From Haloarcula taiwanensis (lineage in GTDB: Archaea > Halobacteriota > Halobacteria > Halobacteriales > Haloarculaceae): 64,000 nt of DNA. The notes below the pieces were generated by a model. It was not told where the DNA came from. It did no database searches and worked only from the letters and a program-made list of their open reading frames with translations. The position numbers were made by a program, and so were the translations under genes. The stretch is from positions 1 through 64,000 of the forward strand of contig CP019156.1 of the NCBI GenBank assembly GCA_002844335.1, written 5' to 3'. The stretch's first letter is position 1. Each line of letters starts with the position of its first letter. Below are positions 34,889 to 44,112 of the stretch, in pieces.

Positions 34889-35923
34889 ATGGATTCGTCT
34901 GAATATATTAAGAAAAGAATTCAATCTCTCAAGCAGGATTCAGAGGATATCCGTAATATATCTCCAGTCACAAATGATTTTGATAGCTGGTCTGTCCTGA
35001 AACTGATACTCCACTCTGCTGCGGTTAATATGTACACAAAGGTCCTCTCCAACAACGATTTTGATGACCTCTACTATATTGATGCGCTCGCTGGTTCGGG
35101 GATTTCAACGTACAATAGCGGCGAGTCGTGTTTCCTTGGCTCCCCGGTAATCGCAGCTAAAGTTGCGCAAGAGCCGTTCAAAAAAATGTATCTTATTGAG
35201 AATGACGATGACAAAGCAGATGCATTGAAAGCAAGGATGGAGTATATTTTTTCGACTCATGATGACGCCGAAAAGCCAGAGGAATTAGTAATAAAGAGGG
35301 GCGATGCAAATCAGAAAATTCCGGAGGTTGTCAGCGATATTTGGCAGAGCAGCGAGGGGCAATTCAACTATTACTGTTTCATTGACAATCAAGAATTGAA
35401 TGTTAGGTGGGATGCTATAGAGGAACTAACTCCTAAGCCATGGGGCGACCTGCTCATTAACCTTCCAATAGCATCGGCTATAGGACGTAATGCCACTACT
35501 ACACCCGTTCCCGAGAAATTGAATAAATTCTATTGTTGCGATCTGAATGAACAAAATCTACCAGACAGTGATATCAGACCAGTAATGCGCGGTCTATACG
35601 AGGACTGTTTAGCACAAAGGAATCGGGCTGTCCAGCGGACTGTGAACGTCGACGCTGACGTAGGAAGTTATGAATATGACCTCGTTTACGCAACCCGTGA
35701 TATCTCAGGAGGAAATGGGTATATCAAGGTCATTGACCATGTTAAGGAATTTATTGAAGACGTTGATGCAGGGGACATTGACAATATCCATAGCGTTCTG
35801 TATGATGACCAATCCTCGCTTGAGCAGTACCTACCAGCAGGGAACATTGACGACGAAATTGTCGCTGAAGACGATACCGATACTGACGAAAACCAGTCCA
35901 GTTTAGGAGAGTTCTGCGAGTAA
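34889..35923 (+). CDS. TcmP-like protein (three-Cys-motif partner family)
   Basis: 344 residues, encoded by markedly AT-rich DNA. The start of the fold (Y-Y-I-D-A-L-A-G-S-G, about residues 65-74), then L-G-S-P-V-I-A and Y-L-I-E-N-D-D-D-K-A, match the methyltransferase-like TcmP family. Its members are commonly found beside radical SAM proteins with a CxxxCxxC motif. The C-terminus is acidic. The stop is 7 bp from the stop of a convergent radical SAM gene. The biochemical role of the family is not established. Confidence 0.65.
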   Translation: MDSSEYIKKRIQSLKQDSEDIRNISPVTNDFDSWSVLKLILHSAAVNMYTKVLSNNDFDDLYYIDALAGSGISTYNSGESCFLGSPVIAAKVAQEPFKKMYLIENDDDKADALKARMEYIFSTHDDAEKPEELVIKRGDANQKIPEVVSDIWQSSEGQFNYYCFIDNQELNVRWDAIEELTPKPWGDLLINLPIASAIGRNATTTPVPEKLNKFYCCDLNEQNLPDSDIRPVMRGLYEDCLAQRNRAVQRTVNVDADVGSYEYDLVYATRDISGGNGYIKVIDHVKEFIEDVDAGDIDNIHSVLYDDQSSLEQYLPAGNIDDEIVAEDDTDTDENQSSLGEFCE

Positions 35924-35930
35924 CAAACCA

Positions 35931-36980
35931 CTACTCTACTCCGACAGGAGTGGCAGGCGCAGGCTCCTGCGGCACATCCCGTCCCGCAAACTCTTCAGGC
36001 GACTGGCGCTCCCGCCAATGCTGCATCCAAGCCGCTGTCTCTTCATCGACGTGCTTGATCAGTTGCTTATCGGGCCACAGATGGACCGGTAGGTCGAGCT
36101 CACGCCCAATCTCCTGAACCCATCGTAGGTGATTCGTCGCATACTTGACCCACCGCTCACGAGATCGCAACGTATCCAACTCTTCAGCTAACTCCGTTTC
36201 ACCAGCGTCCCGCGCTGCCTCGACAGTCATCTCGAAGTTCCCGCCACGGGGATTAATCGGCTCGTGAAATACTACAGCCGGATCACACTCAGCAACCCGC
36301 TCCAACTGCTCCCGAAGGTCAGCTTTGTCTTGCGTGGGATAAGTCGGACTCATGCTGACGAACGTCTGAACGCCATGTTCGTTGAATTCTTTCAGGCCCT
36401 TCAACCGCAACTCCGGCGCTGGCGCACTTGGCTCAATTGCTCCGACTTGATCGGCATCCATACACGGAATCGATGAGCCGATGGTGACGTGCTCGCCCCC
36501 ATCCTGAAATACATCCAGATCCTGCAACGCCAGAATCGGATTCCGCGTTAGGACCCGTGTGTGTTTTTCATGACTGGTTAATGCATCCACGACATTGCGG
36601 GTAATCTTCCCCGCACGACCATCCATATAGCAATCAGTAGAAAAAGAGACTCCAACAACGCCCTGTCCTCGCTTGGTTGGATTCCAAGAACGCTTCCGGT
36701 CTAGATGCTCGTCAAGCCGTTCACCCAGTCCGTCGCGATAGAGCACGTAGCTTCCCCACTCTTTCTGCCCGTTATCAACGTCAGCCTCTTCTTCGAGCAT
36801 ATCCGGCCGCGCTCGAATGTTCGGCGTCGAGGGAACATAGCAGAACTTGCAGCCATGCCGACAGCCTGTCGCTACGTTGACAACGTAGTCACACAGATGC
36901 TTGCTGTTGAGCCCCGATTCGCTGAGAATCGCCTTCGTAGGGTCTTCTCCCGTCCGAACGTCTTCGTGGTCGTCTGTCAT
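35931..36980 (-). CDS. Radical SAM protein (CxxxCxxC, SPL/COG1533-like)
   Basis: 349 residues. Cluster-binding Cys40, Cys44 and Cys47 (C-R-H-G-C-K-F-C-Y) begin a radical SAM barrel with I-G-S-S-I-P, V-S-M-S-P-T-Y-P and F-H-E-P-I-N-P-R-G. The enzyme should cleave S-adenosylmethionine reductively to start a radical reaction; the substrate is unknown. It shares extended similarity with the next gene but lacks that protein's N-terminal zinc-knuckle extension. Convergent with the TcmP-like gene. Confidence 0.82.
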   Translation of the reverse strand: MTDDHEDVRTGEDPTKAILSESGLNSKHLCDYVVNVATGCRHGCKFCYVPSTPNIRARPDMLEEEADVDNGQKEWGSYVLYRDGLGERLDEHLDRKRSWNPTKRGQGVVGVSFSTDCYMDGRAGKITRNVVDALTSHEKHTRVLTRNPILALQDLDVFQDGGEHVTIGSSIPCMDADQVGAIEPSAPAPELRLKGLKEFNEHGVQTFVSMSPTYPTQDKADLREQLERVAECDPAVVFHEPINPRGGNFEMTVEAARDAGETELAEELDTLRSRERWVKYATNHLRWVQEIGRELDLPVHLWPDKQLIKHVDEETAAWMQHWRERQSPEEFAGRDVPQEPAPATPVGVE

Positions 36981-37114
36981 ATGTTATCTTGTCTTTCTCG
37001 TCTACTACTAGATATAAATGTGTGCAACACAGTTCAACTTCCAGTTTCACTTTCACTCCGCGTGGCTGACTTCTAATGGGGTCCAGTATAAAAAGACAGG
37101 TAGGAGAAAGACGA

Positions 37115-38458
37115 ATGGAACTCACTTGGGACACCGGCGATAGCTGGTTCGAACGGACATACGCCGTCGAACACGCCGGGGAGACGGTCGCCACGTTCGA
37201 CGACCATCCGACACTCGACACGCTTCGCGAACTCTCACGACAACACGGTGTCCCAACTGAACGGCTCGACCTCTGGCAAGCCGGGCTGCTGTGTACACAG
37301 TGCAACGACGAAATCAACGACCGCTTTGCCGCCAATCCACAGGGTGACCTGCTATGTTGGGACTGTGCCACTGACACCGAAAGCCACGACGAGCATGGGA
37401 TTACGGTCAACACTGACCCAACGAAGTCGGTGATGAGCGAATCCCATCTCCACACCAAGAGTCTCTGTGACCACGTTATCAACGTCGCCACCGGATGCCG
37501 GCACGGCTGTGAGTTCTGCTACGTGCCAACCACGCCGGCTATCGACAGTCGCGATGAGATGCTCGCTGAGCAGGCTAATGTCGACGATCCACAGACCGAC
37601 TGGGGGAGCTATCTGCTGTACCGGGACGACCTCCCAGAGCGACTGGAGAACATCCTCGACGAACGTGATCCCAGTGAGCGCAAGCAGACTGAGCGCGGTC
37701 GGGGCGTTGTGATGCTGTCCAGCGGCACTGACTGTTACCAGGACCGACGGACGGCTCAGATCACACGTGGCGCTGTCGCCGAACTCATCACACACGATAT
37801 TCCCATCCGAATTCTCACGCGAAGCCCTGCCGTGACTCGGGATATCGACCTCTTCCAAGCCGCCGGTGACCACATTACCGTTGGCTCGTCGATTCCCTCG
37901 TTCGATGCCACACTCGTCAGGGCGATGGAACCGAACGCCCCACCTCCGATGACTCGCTGGCAGGCGTTAGACGAACTCCAGCAGGCCGGTGTGTCGGTGT
38001 TCGTCTCAATGTCGCCGACATACCCGACGATGGGCGAAGACGACTTTCACGAGCTACTCAGCTACTTCAGAGCGCTCGGTGAGGTTGTCGTCTTCCACGA
38101 ACCAATCAACCCGAGGGGCCAGAACTTCCAGCAGTGTCTCGACGCCGCCGAGCAAGCCGGCTACGGCGACGTTGTCACCGAACTCCAACAGATGCAAGAC
38201 AGCCATCAGTACTGGGTCGAGTATGCTCTTGAGCAACTGAACACGGTCCAGCAGGTCGCAACGCGCTTCGACGGGCTCGAAGTGCACTCCTGGCCAGACG
38301 ATGAACTGGTGCGCTCGACGAGCGGCCAACTGCGGTCAAAGCTCAACGCGATGCAAGAGGCCGTCTCACCGGAGTCATTCTCCGAGCGTAATACAGATGT
38401 CTCGCCTGAGCAGTCCGAGTTAGCCCGGGACGGCGAGTCCATAGAGCATCTCATCTAA
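37115..38458 (+). CDS. Radical SAM protein with N-terminal zinc-knuckle extension
   Basis: 447 residues from the ATG at 37115. Residues 1-95 form an extra domain with two CxxC pairs (Cys60/63 and Cys81/84), probably binding zinc. The radical SAM motif is Cys128, Cys132, Cys135 (C-R-H-G-C-E-F-C-Y), followed by the same barrel motifs as the previous gene. The two radical SAM genes are divergent and about 130 bp apart. A segment is duplicated at 1129-1343. A palindromic element follows at 38532. Confidence 0.85.
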   Translation: MELTWDTGDSWFERTYAVEHAGETVATFDDHPTLDTLRELSRQHGVPTERLDLWQAGLLCTQCNDEINDRFAANPQGDLLCWDCATDTESHDEHGITVNTDPTKSVMSESHLHTKSLCDHVINVATGCRHGCEFCYVPTTPAIDSRDEMLAEQANVDDPQTDWGSYLLYRDDLPERLENILDERDPSERKQTERGRGVVMLSSGTDCYQDRRTAQITRGAVAELITHDIPIRILTRSPAVTRDIDLFQAAGDHITVGSSIPSFDATLVRAMEPNAPPPMTRWQALDELQQAGVSVFVSMSPTYPTMGEDDFHELLSYFRALGEVVVFHEPINPRGQNFQQCLDAAEQAGYGDVVTELQQMQDSHQYWVEYALEQLNTVQQVATRFDGLEVHSWPDDELVRSTSGQLRSKLNAMQEAVSPESFSERNTDVSPEQSELARDGESIEHLI

Positions 38459-38531
38459 CGACCGGCATGTCGTCGGGATACGCGCCATAGCCCACCCTCT
38501 GAGAACTGGTTTGTCTCGATATGCAGCACGG

Positions 38532-38572
38532 CTAACCAACAACTGGGGCAGTTATGGCTCTGTGTTGGTTAG
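38532..38572. repeat. 41-bp palindromic element, copy 4 of 4
   Basis: CTAACCAACA (38532-38541) and TGTTGGTTAG (38563-38572), spacer 21 bp. It lies 73 bp after the radical SAM stop. Confidence 0.85.
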
Positions 38573-38591
38573 CTACAATCCAGCGGACCGT

Positions 38592-38818
38592 TCACTCCCC
38601 AACCGCGTCTTCGATAATCTCGATTTCCTCGTCGGTCAACCCATACAGCTCGTAGACGATCTCATCAATCAAGTCGTCAGTCCGCTCAATCTTGCCTCCA
38701 ACTCGTCAGCTCGCCCGACTGTCTCCATGTAACTCGCCAGTCCATCGCGAACGTCGTCGACGGTTGGCAACGTCAGCGTCCGAAGGCGATCTACCAGCGA
38801 GTTTGTCTTCGTCGCCAT
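38592..38818 (-). pseudogene. C-terminal remnant of a restriction-modification (Eco57I/BREX-type) methylase
   Basis: From the ATG at 38818 the frame reads L-P-T-V-D-D-V-R-D-G-L-A-S-Y and L-E-A-R-L, then stops. Shifting one base gives D-D-L-I-D-E-I-V-Y-E-L-Y-G-L-T-D-E-E-I-E. The pattern D-x-L-I-D-x-I-V-Y-x-L-Y-G-L-T-x-E-E is the usual C-terminus of large type IIG/Eco57I-like methylases. The rest of the gene is missing and the fragment is frameshifted. Confidence 0.6.
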
Positions 38819-38995
38819 CTCACGGAAGCCAGCGAACAATGCTTACGGATAACCCGATTCGAGGTTCGGCCGCAATTGTCCAGTGAACCAAGGTCAAGCC
38901 ACTCGGCACCGTCAGTTAGTACGCCATAGGGTGCGATAAGCACAGTAATTGTTAGACTAGATGAAAACACTGGATGAAGCAGAGTCCGTACTGAT

Positions 38996-39358
38996 TCAGG
39001 GACAGCTTGAGGAGATGTCGTACCACGCCAGCCCTTGAGAAATAATGAGGAGCCAACTTGCACCACCCGGCCCACCCTGAATTCGGTCGGCGGACCGACG
39101 CTGTGCAGCCAGACATTCCTCAGAAAGTTCCGAGGTATCGGTTGACACAACTACCTGGCCGTCAGCAGTAACGCCACTATCGCTGAAATCAGTAGTCTCG
39201 GGACATGCTTCGGTCGGTCCTGGTATCTCACTTTCGTCACAGCTGTCTGAGCTATATGCCGACGGCTGTGCAGTCGCCGTTGCTGGAGTAAACCCAATTA
39301 TGAGGATAACCGCCACCGTAACGCCAAGTAGGTCTGTTGAACGAGACACAGTATTCAT
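38996..39358 (-). CDS. Small secreted protein
   Basis: 120 residues from the ATG at 39358. A signal peptide (about 1-30: L-L-G-V-T-V-A-V-I-L-I-I-G) ends at A-T-A-Q. The mature part is acidic and contains four or five cysteines that could form disulfides. No family recognised. Upstream in-frame sequence is not protein-like. Confidence 0.5.
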   Translation of the reverse strand: MNTVSRSTDLLGVTVAVILIIGFTPATATAQPSAYSSDSCDESEIPGPTEACPETTDFSDSGVTADGQVVVSTDTSELSEECLAAQRRSADRIQGGPGGASWLLIISQGLAWYDISSSCP

Positions 39359-39622
39359 GCAGCACGGAAATAAATAATCTTTCAGCATTATTTGTAAAGC
39401 TAAACACGTATCTAGCTGAACGGCAATTAATCTGGAGTCGATACAGGCTAAGGGAGGCCGAGCTATCCAGCTGTAGCAAGGATGAAAATGCCACCCGGAA
39501 GTATGCGAGATACTGTAGTGGAGCGGTAGTGCGTTCATCGAACTACAAGGGCGATTCGTGACGGAGTGGGGACTGAGTCCGTAGATATGCTCGCGCCGAA
39601 CGCCAGTTAGTACAATGTGTGA
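39359..39622. other. Intergenic region, nothing recognised
   Basis: No gene, repeat or RNA noticed. Confidence 0.4.
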
Positions 39623-39739
39623 ACGCTCGATGCTGTGTTGCGTGATGCTGAGAGTGTGCCGCCCGAGGTGTTGCGGGAGTTAGCGCTGGCTGGATTGACA
39701 CTGCAGCCGACGCCATCAGGAGCGAAGGTCCAGCCATGA
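39623..39739 (+). pseudogene. Second fragment of a paralogue of the 32808 gene
   Basis: It reads T-L-D-A-V-L-R-D-A-E-S-V-P-P-E-V-L-R-E-L and ends with a stop at 39739. It matches the C-terminal half of the protein at 32808. No palindromic element follows this copy. Confidence 0.75.
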
Positions 39740-39815
39740 CGAAGATGAGATAGAGGGGTCAAAACCTCCTATTCGAATTAAAAGGGTCGAAGAACTCTTT
39801 CAGCTCACCGTTCAA

Positions 39816-40148
39816 TTAGAAGTTATCGAGTCTTTCGTGGTCTGAATCCGGCAATGAGTATTCCCAGACCCGCTCAATCTCCACAGTCTCATCTGGATTA
39901 TGCGGAACTGCAAATTCCACTATCGAGAACGTCTCGTTGTCGTTTGCTTTGATACCGAGCGCTTTCACCGCTGCAGGATATTCCTCTTTCCCTCGGACGG
40001 CCTGCACATTTCTGAAGATCTGATTACGGGAAAATTTCTCACCCTCTCCTTTACCCTCGCCAACGATTGCGTAGTGTTGCTCGTCAGCATCTTCAGCTAT
40101 GTACAAATCATCGATTTCCACTTGCCCTGAATCACCGGAGGTCCGCAA
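39816..40148 (-). pseudogene. C-terminal part of a possible PD-(D/E)XK endonuclease
   Basis: 110 codons open from a TTG at 40148. It contains V-E-I-D-D-L-Y-I-A-E and A-I-V-G-E-G-K-G, resembling the D...ExK core of PD-(D/E)XK nucleases, then F-S-R-N-Q-I-F. Just upstream, another frame reads L-V-E-P-L-A-D-L-R before a stop, suggesting a frameshift joined to a longer lost N-terminus. It may be a restriction enzyme remnant; a short TTG-started protein is the alternative. Confidence 0.45.
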
Positions 40149-40342
40149 GTGGCTCTACCAGATGATATCGAACGTATCGCAGCTATCCTAACCCGCGAGC
40201 AGATATGTCTGAGCGACGCTGGGACATTGAAAAGAACCCATATAGATGATAGCAGATCTACCTCGCCACTCCTCAGCCGCCGCTCCTACAGTCTCGGTTT
40301 CCCCATCGGTCAATTGAACCCACCCGAGATGACCAACACGGA

Positions 40343-42505
40343 CTACTCCTCCTCTGGGAGGAAATCAGTGAGTGTCGTTGGTTCGGGTTCTGCTTCCATT
40401 TCGTTTTCAAGTGACTGTGGATCAGGAGCGGGGAAAACCATTTCAGGCTCATCTGCCGTGACCCCATCAAGCACTGATCGCATCTCATCGAACGCGTCGC
40501 ACGAACCAGTCCCAGTAACGTGACACCACCCACGAGTCCGAGTCATCGCGACAAAGGCCTGATTGCGTCGCCGGACCAGTGATTGCCCACTAGAGACATT
40601 GTCAACGTGCTCTAACCCAGAAATATAGACCATTGCCGCTTCGTTCCCTTTCGCACGGTTGATCCGAGTAACGGTTACTTCATCGTCGACCGCGAACACG
40701 CTCGATTCACCGTCCCACACTCGGTTGAAGACGATATCATCAGCCGTGGCTTCATCGAGACGATCCGTCGGCTCATCCGCATTCTCCTGTGTTTCTCGAT
40801 CCAAGAGAATGACCATGATCTGCTCTGGGTCAAGCCCGTGAGCCGTAATATCCTGTGAGATACTCTCAGCAATCAGTTCTATTTCCTCGCGTTTCGTCTC
40901 AGCAGCGGAGAAGCGGACGAATGGACGAGCCTCTTCGTGTTCGCTCAGCGGATGTGGCGAATTCTCTTCAGGGCGACGAATTCGGACATCCTCGCCTGTG
41001 CGGCGGAAGTCACCATCAACGACCTCGTATCCGAGATTTTCCCAGCCGGGCTTTGTTGTGATCGCTTGCACGGCACCCTGCTCTCGTTTCAGCCCCATTC
41101 CAAAGTAGTGGGCCGCCATGAGAACCTCTCGCGGTGAGCGGTACGCTTTCCGCATTATCTGGGACTTCTGGATACCACCCTCATATGACCCGCTCAGATC
41201 AACAAGCAACTCGCCATCATCGTTAGTCCCGAAGATATTCTCGGATCGAGGTGCCGTGAGTGAGTTCAGGCTCTGGGCCTCATCATACGCCCAGACAAGT
41301 CGTTTGGGCTCGCGAAGTGCTTCGCGACACATTTTGAAGAAATTCGGGAGGAAATCTTGGGCCTCGTCGATCAAGACCGCATCGAACATCGTGGGGACTT
41401 CTCCCGATTCGATAAGAGAGCCACAGCAGGAATCAAGCAAGTCCGGTGTTTTTTCGAATCGGCCAAACCGAGCACGAGCGTCGCCGACGTTGAGGAATTC
41501 GTGTGTTTGCGTGTTCTGTGAAAGAACATAGTACATCCCATCAAGCACTGTGTGGCCACCCCAGCCGTGGAGCAGTCGCAATTTGTTCCAGTTTGGCTCT
41601 TCCTCTGCGAAATGCCAGTAGAAGCGAGAAATAAGACTCTGGATCTGGGGATAGAGACTCTTGGTCATAAACGTGACCGCAATATCCCACTCTGGATGTT
41701 TTGCGTGCATCCGGGCTGCCTTCATCGCCATCAGAATGGTTTTGCCAGAGCCTGCAATACCCCGAATTCGCTGAGGGCCGGGGGGAATCTGAATCCCGAT
41801 TTCCTCTTGTTTTTGATCAAGCTTCGGGAGGCGCTGTTCGACTGTATCATAGAGCTCTCCTTTGGTGGTTGGATCTGGTGGTGCAGCAGTTCCCTCGTTG
41901 CCGATGACGGTTCCACCACCGAGGACTGACCGAGCAGCACGGAATTCCTCACTGGAGAGTGCCTCCATCTTCGGTGTCTTGTTTAACTGGTCACGAAGTG
42001 ACTGGGGCGAAAGGTCGTCTGAGGTGAGTACCCGAGGTGTCGACGGGAGTTCATCATACCCGCATTCGGTCCACTCCTCACGCGAGATGTTGGGGAGCGC
42101 AATGAACACGTTCACTGGAATCTTACACCGGCCCATCTCGTCAGTGAGTTCGCTTTCCCGAGCGAAATACGACCGAATCTTAAACGCCTGATCCCGGGCT
42201 TGTGGATGAGGTTTCGCCTTCGACTGGGTTAGTCCCTGGAGATTCCATACCTGTCCCTGGATTGTATCAATGTGGTCGATCTGGTAGCCTTTACACTCGA
42301 TAACAATGAGCCCCAGCTCTTGATGCAGAACCACAAAATCAGGTTCTCGATCATAGTCCTCACCGCTCTTGTCGATGACTGGATACTTGTAGTAGGCTAT
42401 ACCCAGATCGTCCGCTCCGAACGCGCTTTTGATTGCGTCCCAGACCGGCAACTCAGCCTCACTACCTCTCTGCCCTGTATCGACTTCGGTCGGTATGAAA
42501 TCCAC
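40343..42505 (-). CDS. NERD-domain SF1 (UvrD-like) helicase
   Basis: 720 residues. The N-terminal NERD nuclease-related domain has Asp56, Glu70 and Lys72 in the PD-(D/E)XK arrangement (E-P-D-F-V-V-L ... I-E-C-K-G). The helicase has Walker A G-I-A-G-S-G-K-T at about 253-260, Walker B L-I-D-E-A-Q-D-F and the motif VI-like V-A-M-T-R-T-R-G. Such proteins unwind and may cut DNA or RNA and are frequent in defence islands. The remnant nuclease and methylase nearby support that setting; the target is unknown. Confidence 0.85.
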   Translation of the reverse strand: MDFIPTEVDTGQRGSEAELPVWDAIKSAFGADDLGIAYYKYPVIDKSGEDYDREPDFVVLHQELGLIVIECKGYQIDHIDTIQGQVWNLQGLTQSKAKPHPQARDQAFKIRSYFARESELTDEMGRCKIPVNVFIALPNISREEWTECGYDELPSTPRVLTSDDLSPQSLRDQLNKTPKMEALSSEEFRAARSVLGGGTVIGNEGTAAPPDPTTKGELYDTVEQRLPKLDQKQEEIGIQIPPGPQRIRGIAGSGKTILMAMKAARMHAKHPEWDIAVTFMTKSLYPQIQSLISRFYWHFAEEEPNWNKLRLLHGWGGHTVLDGMYYVLSQNTQTHEFLNVGDARARFGRFEKTPDLLDSCCGSLIESGEVPTMFDAVLIDEAQDFLPNFFKMCREALREPKRLVWAYDEAQSLNSLTAPRSENIFGTNDDGELLVDLSGSYEGGIQKSQIMRKAYRSPREVLMAAHYFGMGLKREQGAVQAITTKPGWENLGYEVVDGDFRRTGEDVRIRRPEENSPHPLSEHEEARPFVRFSAAETKREEIELIAESISQDITAHGLDPEQIMVILLDRETQENADEPTDRLDEATADDIVFNRVWDGESSVFAVDDEVTVTRINRAKGNEAAMVYISGLEHVDNVSSGQSLVRRRNQAFVAMTRTRGWCHVTGTGSCDAFDEMRSVLDGVTADEPEMVFPAPDPQSLENEMEAEPEPTTLTDFLPEEE

Positions 42506-42897
42506 AGTAATACGTCTATATATACACGGTAAAAAGTTGCCATGAAATGTATAAAAAATGCTATTTCATTACCGTACGAATTCCAGTAAGACTAGATATG
42601 ACTACAGTGAGTACAGGAGAGCACTGGTAGTGTGGTGAGTTACGCTTGATTACCTCCAAGCGACTAACAGGCTGTGAAATGCTTCACAAACTCAGTATCC
42701 TTCTTGACTGGTGAATTGATCCGAGAATCAGCGGTTAGATCTGGTTGAGTTCAAATCAATGCAAGTGGATCTCTTGCCGGAGCCGGTTTATATCGTGGGC
42801 CAGTCGCTACTCTACTGGATTTCAGCAAATTCCGTCGATAAAAGGTGTGGTGTGGGAAAATAGGCGCTACTCCGCGATCGTTCTCTTATCTTAGCAC
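42506..42897. other. AT-rich intergenic region
   Basis: Upstream region of the helicase gene and downstream region of the next gene. A T/A-rich tract close to the helicase start (tatatatac, about 42518) may be its TATA box. Nothing else recognised. Confidence 0.4.
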
Positions 42898-43218
42898 CTA
42901 TCCGAATTCAATCTCCGGGTCTGGCTCATCCAAGACTTCTGCTGCTACATCCTCTGTAACAGCCAAGTTGTACCCCTTTTTTGCGAGGGTTTCGGCTGCA
43001 TATGCAAGTCCGCTCAGATCAATCTGCCACATTTCATCTTCGGAATCCCATTGTCTGTGAGTCTCACTCCAGTCCAAATCTTTGAGTGCGCCTTTAGCTC
43101 TGTATGGGCAGGTGACATAGACTTTATTACCGTACTCGGTACTGTGGGGTTCGCAAAAACATATGATTGAGTCGATCTGTGGAACTCGTGAGACGATATC
43201 TATCTTCCTCATCGCCAT
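42898..43218 (-). CDS. Hypothetical protein with HARP-like fold
   Basis: 106 residues. The stretch V-T-C-P-Y-R-A-K-G-A-L-K-D-L-D-W followed by H-R-Q-W-D-S-E-D-E-M-W-Q-I-D-L resembles the HARP module of annealing helicases, in which a basic patch meets D-x-x-x-W. The start codon abuts the stop of the upstream gene, so the two are cotranscribed. Assignment tentative. Confidence 0.5.
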   Translation of the reverse strand: MAMRKIDIVSRVPQIDSIICFCEPHSTEYGNKVYVTCPYRAKGALKDLDWSETHRQWDSEDEMWQIDLSGLAYAAETLAKKGYNLAVTEDVAAEVLDEPDPEIEFG

Positions 43219-43761
43219 CTATAGCTGCCCTACGTGTGGCATCTTTTGATTATTGTAGAGATGCGATTGGAGGGGCTCACTGTTTGTAGATCGCGATTGT
43301 TCGTTCCGCTCAGGCTCTTCAAAGATTCCGTTGAGACCGGTCTCCGCACAAAACGTTCCAATTGCCTCTTTTCTCCTATCATCAAAATCCTGGCTTAGTT
43401 TCGATAGGAGCCACTGTACCGCGTGCAACGTGCGCTCAGAATACTCACTCATATTGATCTCAACATGACGAGCTTCCCCCAATACTGTTCTTTCTATCTT
43501 TGTTGCTTCTCTTTTTATTAGCTCATCATCCCGCTTCGTTTCAAGCCTGAAATCATTGTTTGTAGTCGTGCGATTATTTGTTTCAAGAACTATATATTTC
43601 TCTAAAGTATACAGCTGTTCGGTAAGTATACCCAGTTGGATTATTGTCTGACTGAACTGCTCACCTTCGGTTATGTAATTAAGAACTTTAGAGAATTGGG
43701 GCTTCGCTTCCAACGTGTTCTTTTGATAGCTGAATGAGACGGGATCGACTTGCTCACTCAT
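43219..43761 (-). CDS. Helical hypothetical protein
   Basis: 180 residues, mostly helical, with no Trp/Cys-rich or catalytic motif, encoded by AT-rich DNA. It forms a two-gene unit with the HARP-like protein (adjacent stop and start). The unit diverges from the DnaK gene across an AT-rich 350-bp region and might belong to the same system. Family not recognised. Confidence 0.55.
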   Translation of the reverse strand: MSEQVDPVSFSYQKNTLEAKPQFSKVLNYITEGEQFSQTIIQLGILTEQLYTLEKYIVLETNNRTTTNNDFRLETKRDDELIKREATKIERTVLGEARHVEINMSEYSERTLHAVQWLLSKLSQDFDDRRKEAIGTFCAETGLNGIFEEPERNEQSRSTNSEPLQSHLYNNQKMPHVGQL

Positions 43762-44112
43762 ATTTATACTTGCTATTTATACAACTGTAGTTACAATAAA
43801 TGTTTGCCATGTTCCGAGATAATATCTAATATGATAATCTTGGCGCGGCCGTTATTAACACTACACTCACGATTTCTAAGTGATAAATTTATAGATCGCA
43901 GCTACCAGTTTTCCTAACTGAAATAAGATGGAAACGTTAAAATAAGATATAGCGGACACTACTCGTAATAAATCCGGATCTACAATCTAGATCTTATAAT
44001 TGATAGCAGACGTAAGAAGTAGAGCAAAATATTTTTCGTATAAAATGATAATACGACATATACATGAAAACCACTCAAGATAATGCAGTGTTAATGTAGC
44101 ATTCTTGTTATA
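43762..44112. promoter_or_regulatory. AT-rich divergent promoter region
   Basis: About 350 bp of strongly AT-rich sequence between the divergent helical-protein and DnaK genes. Several TATA-like tracts are present, so no single promoter can be picked. Confidence 0.4.
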
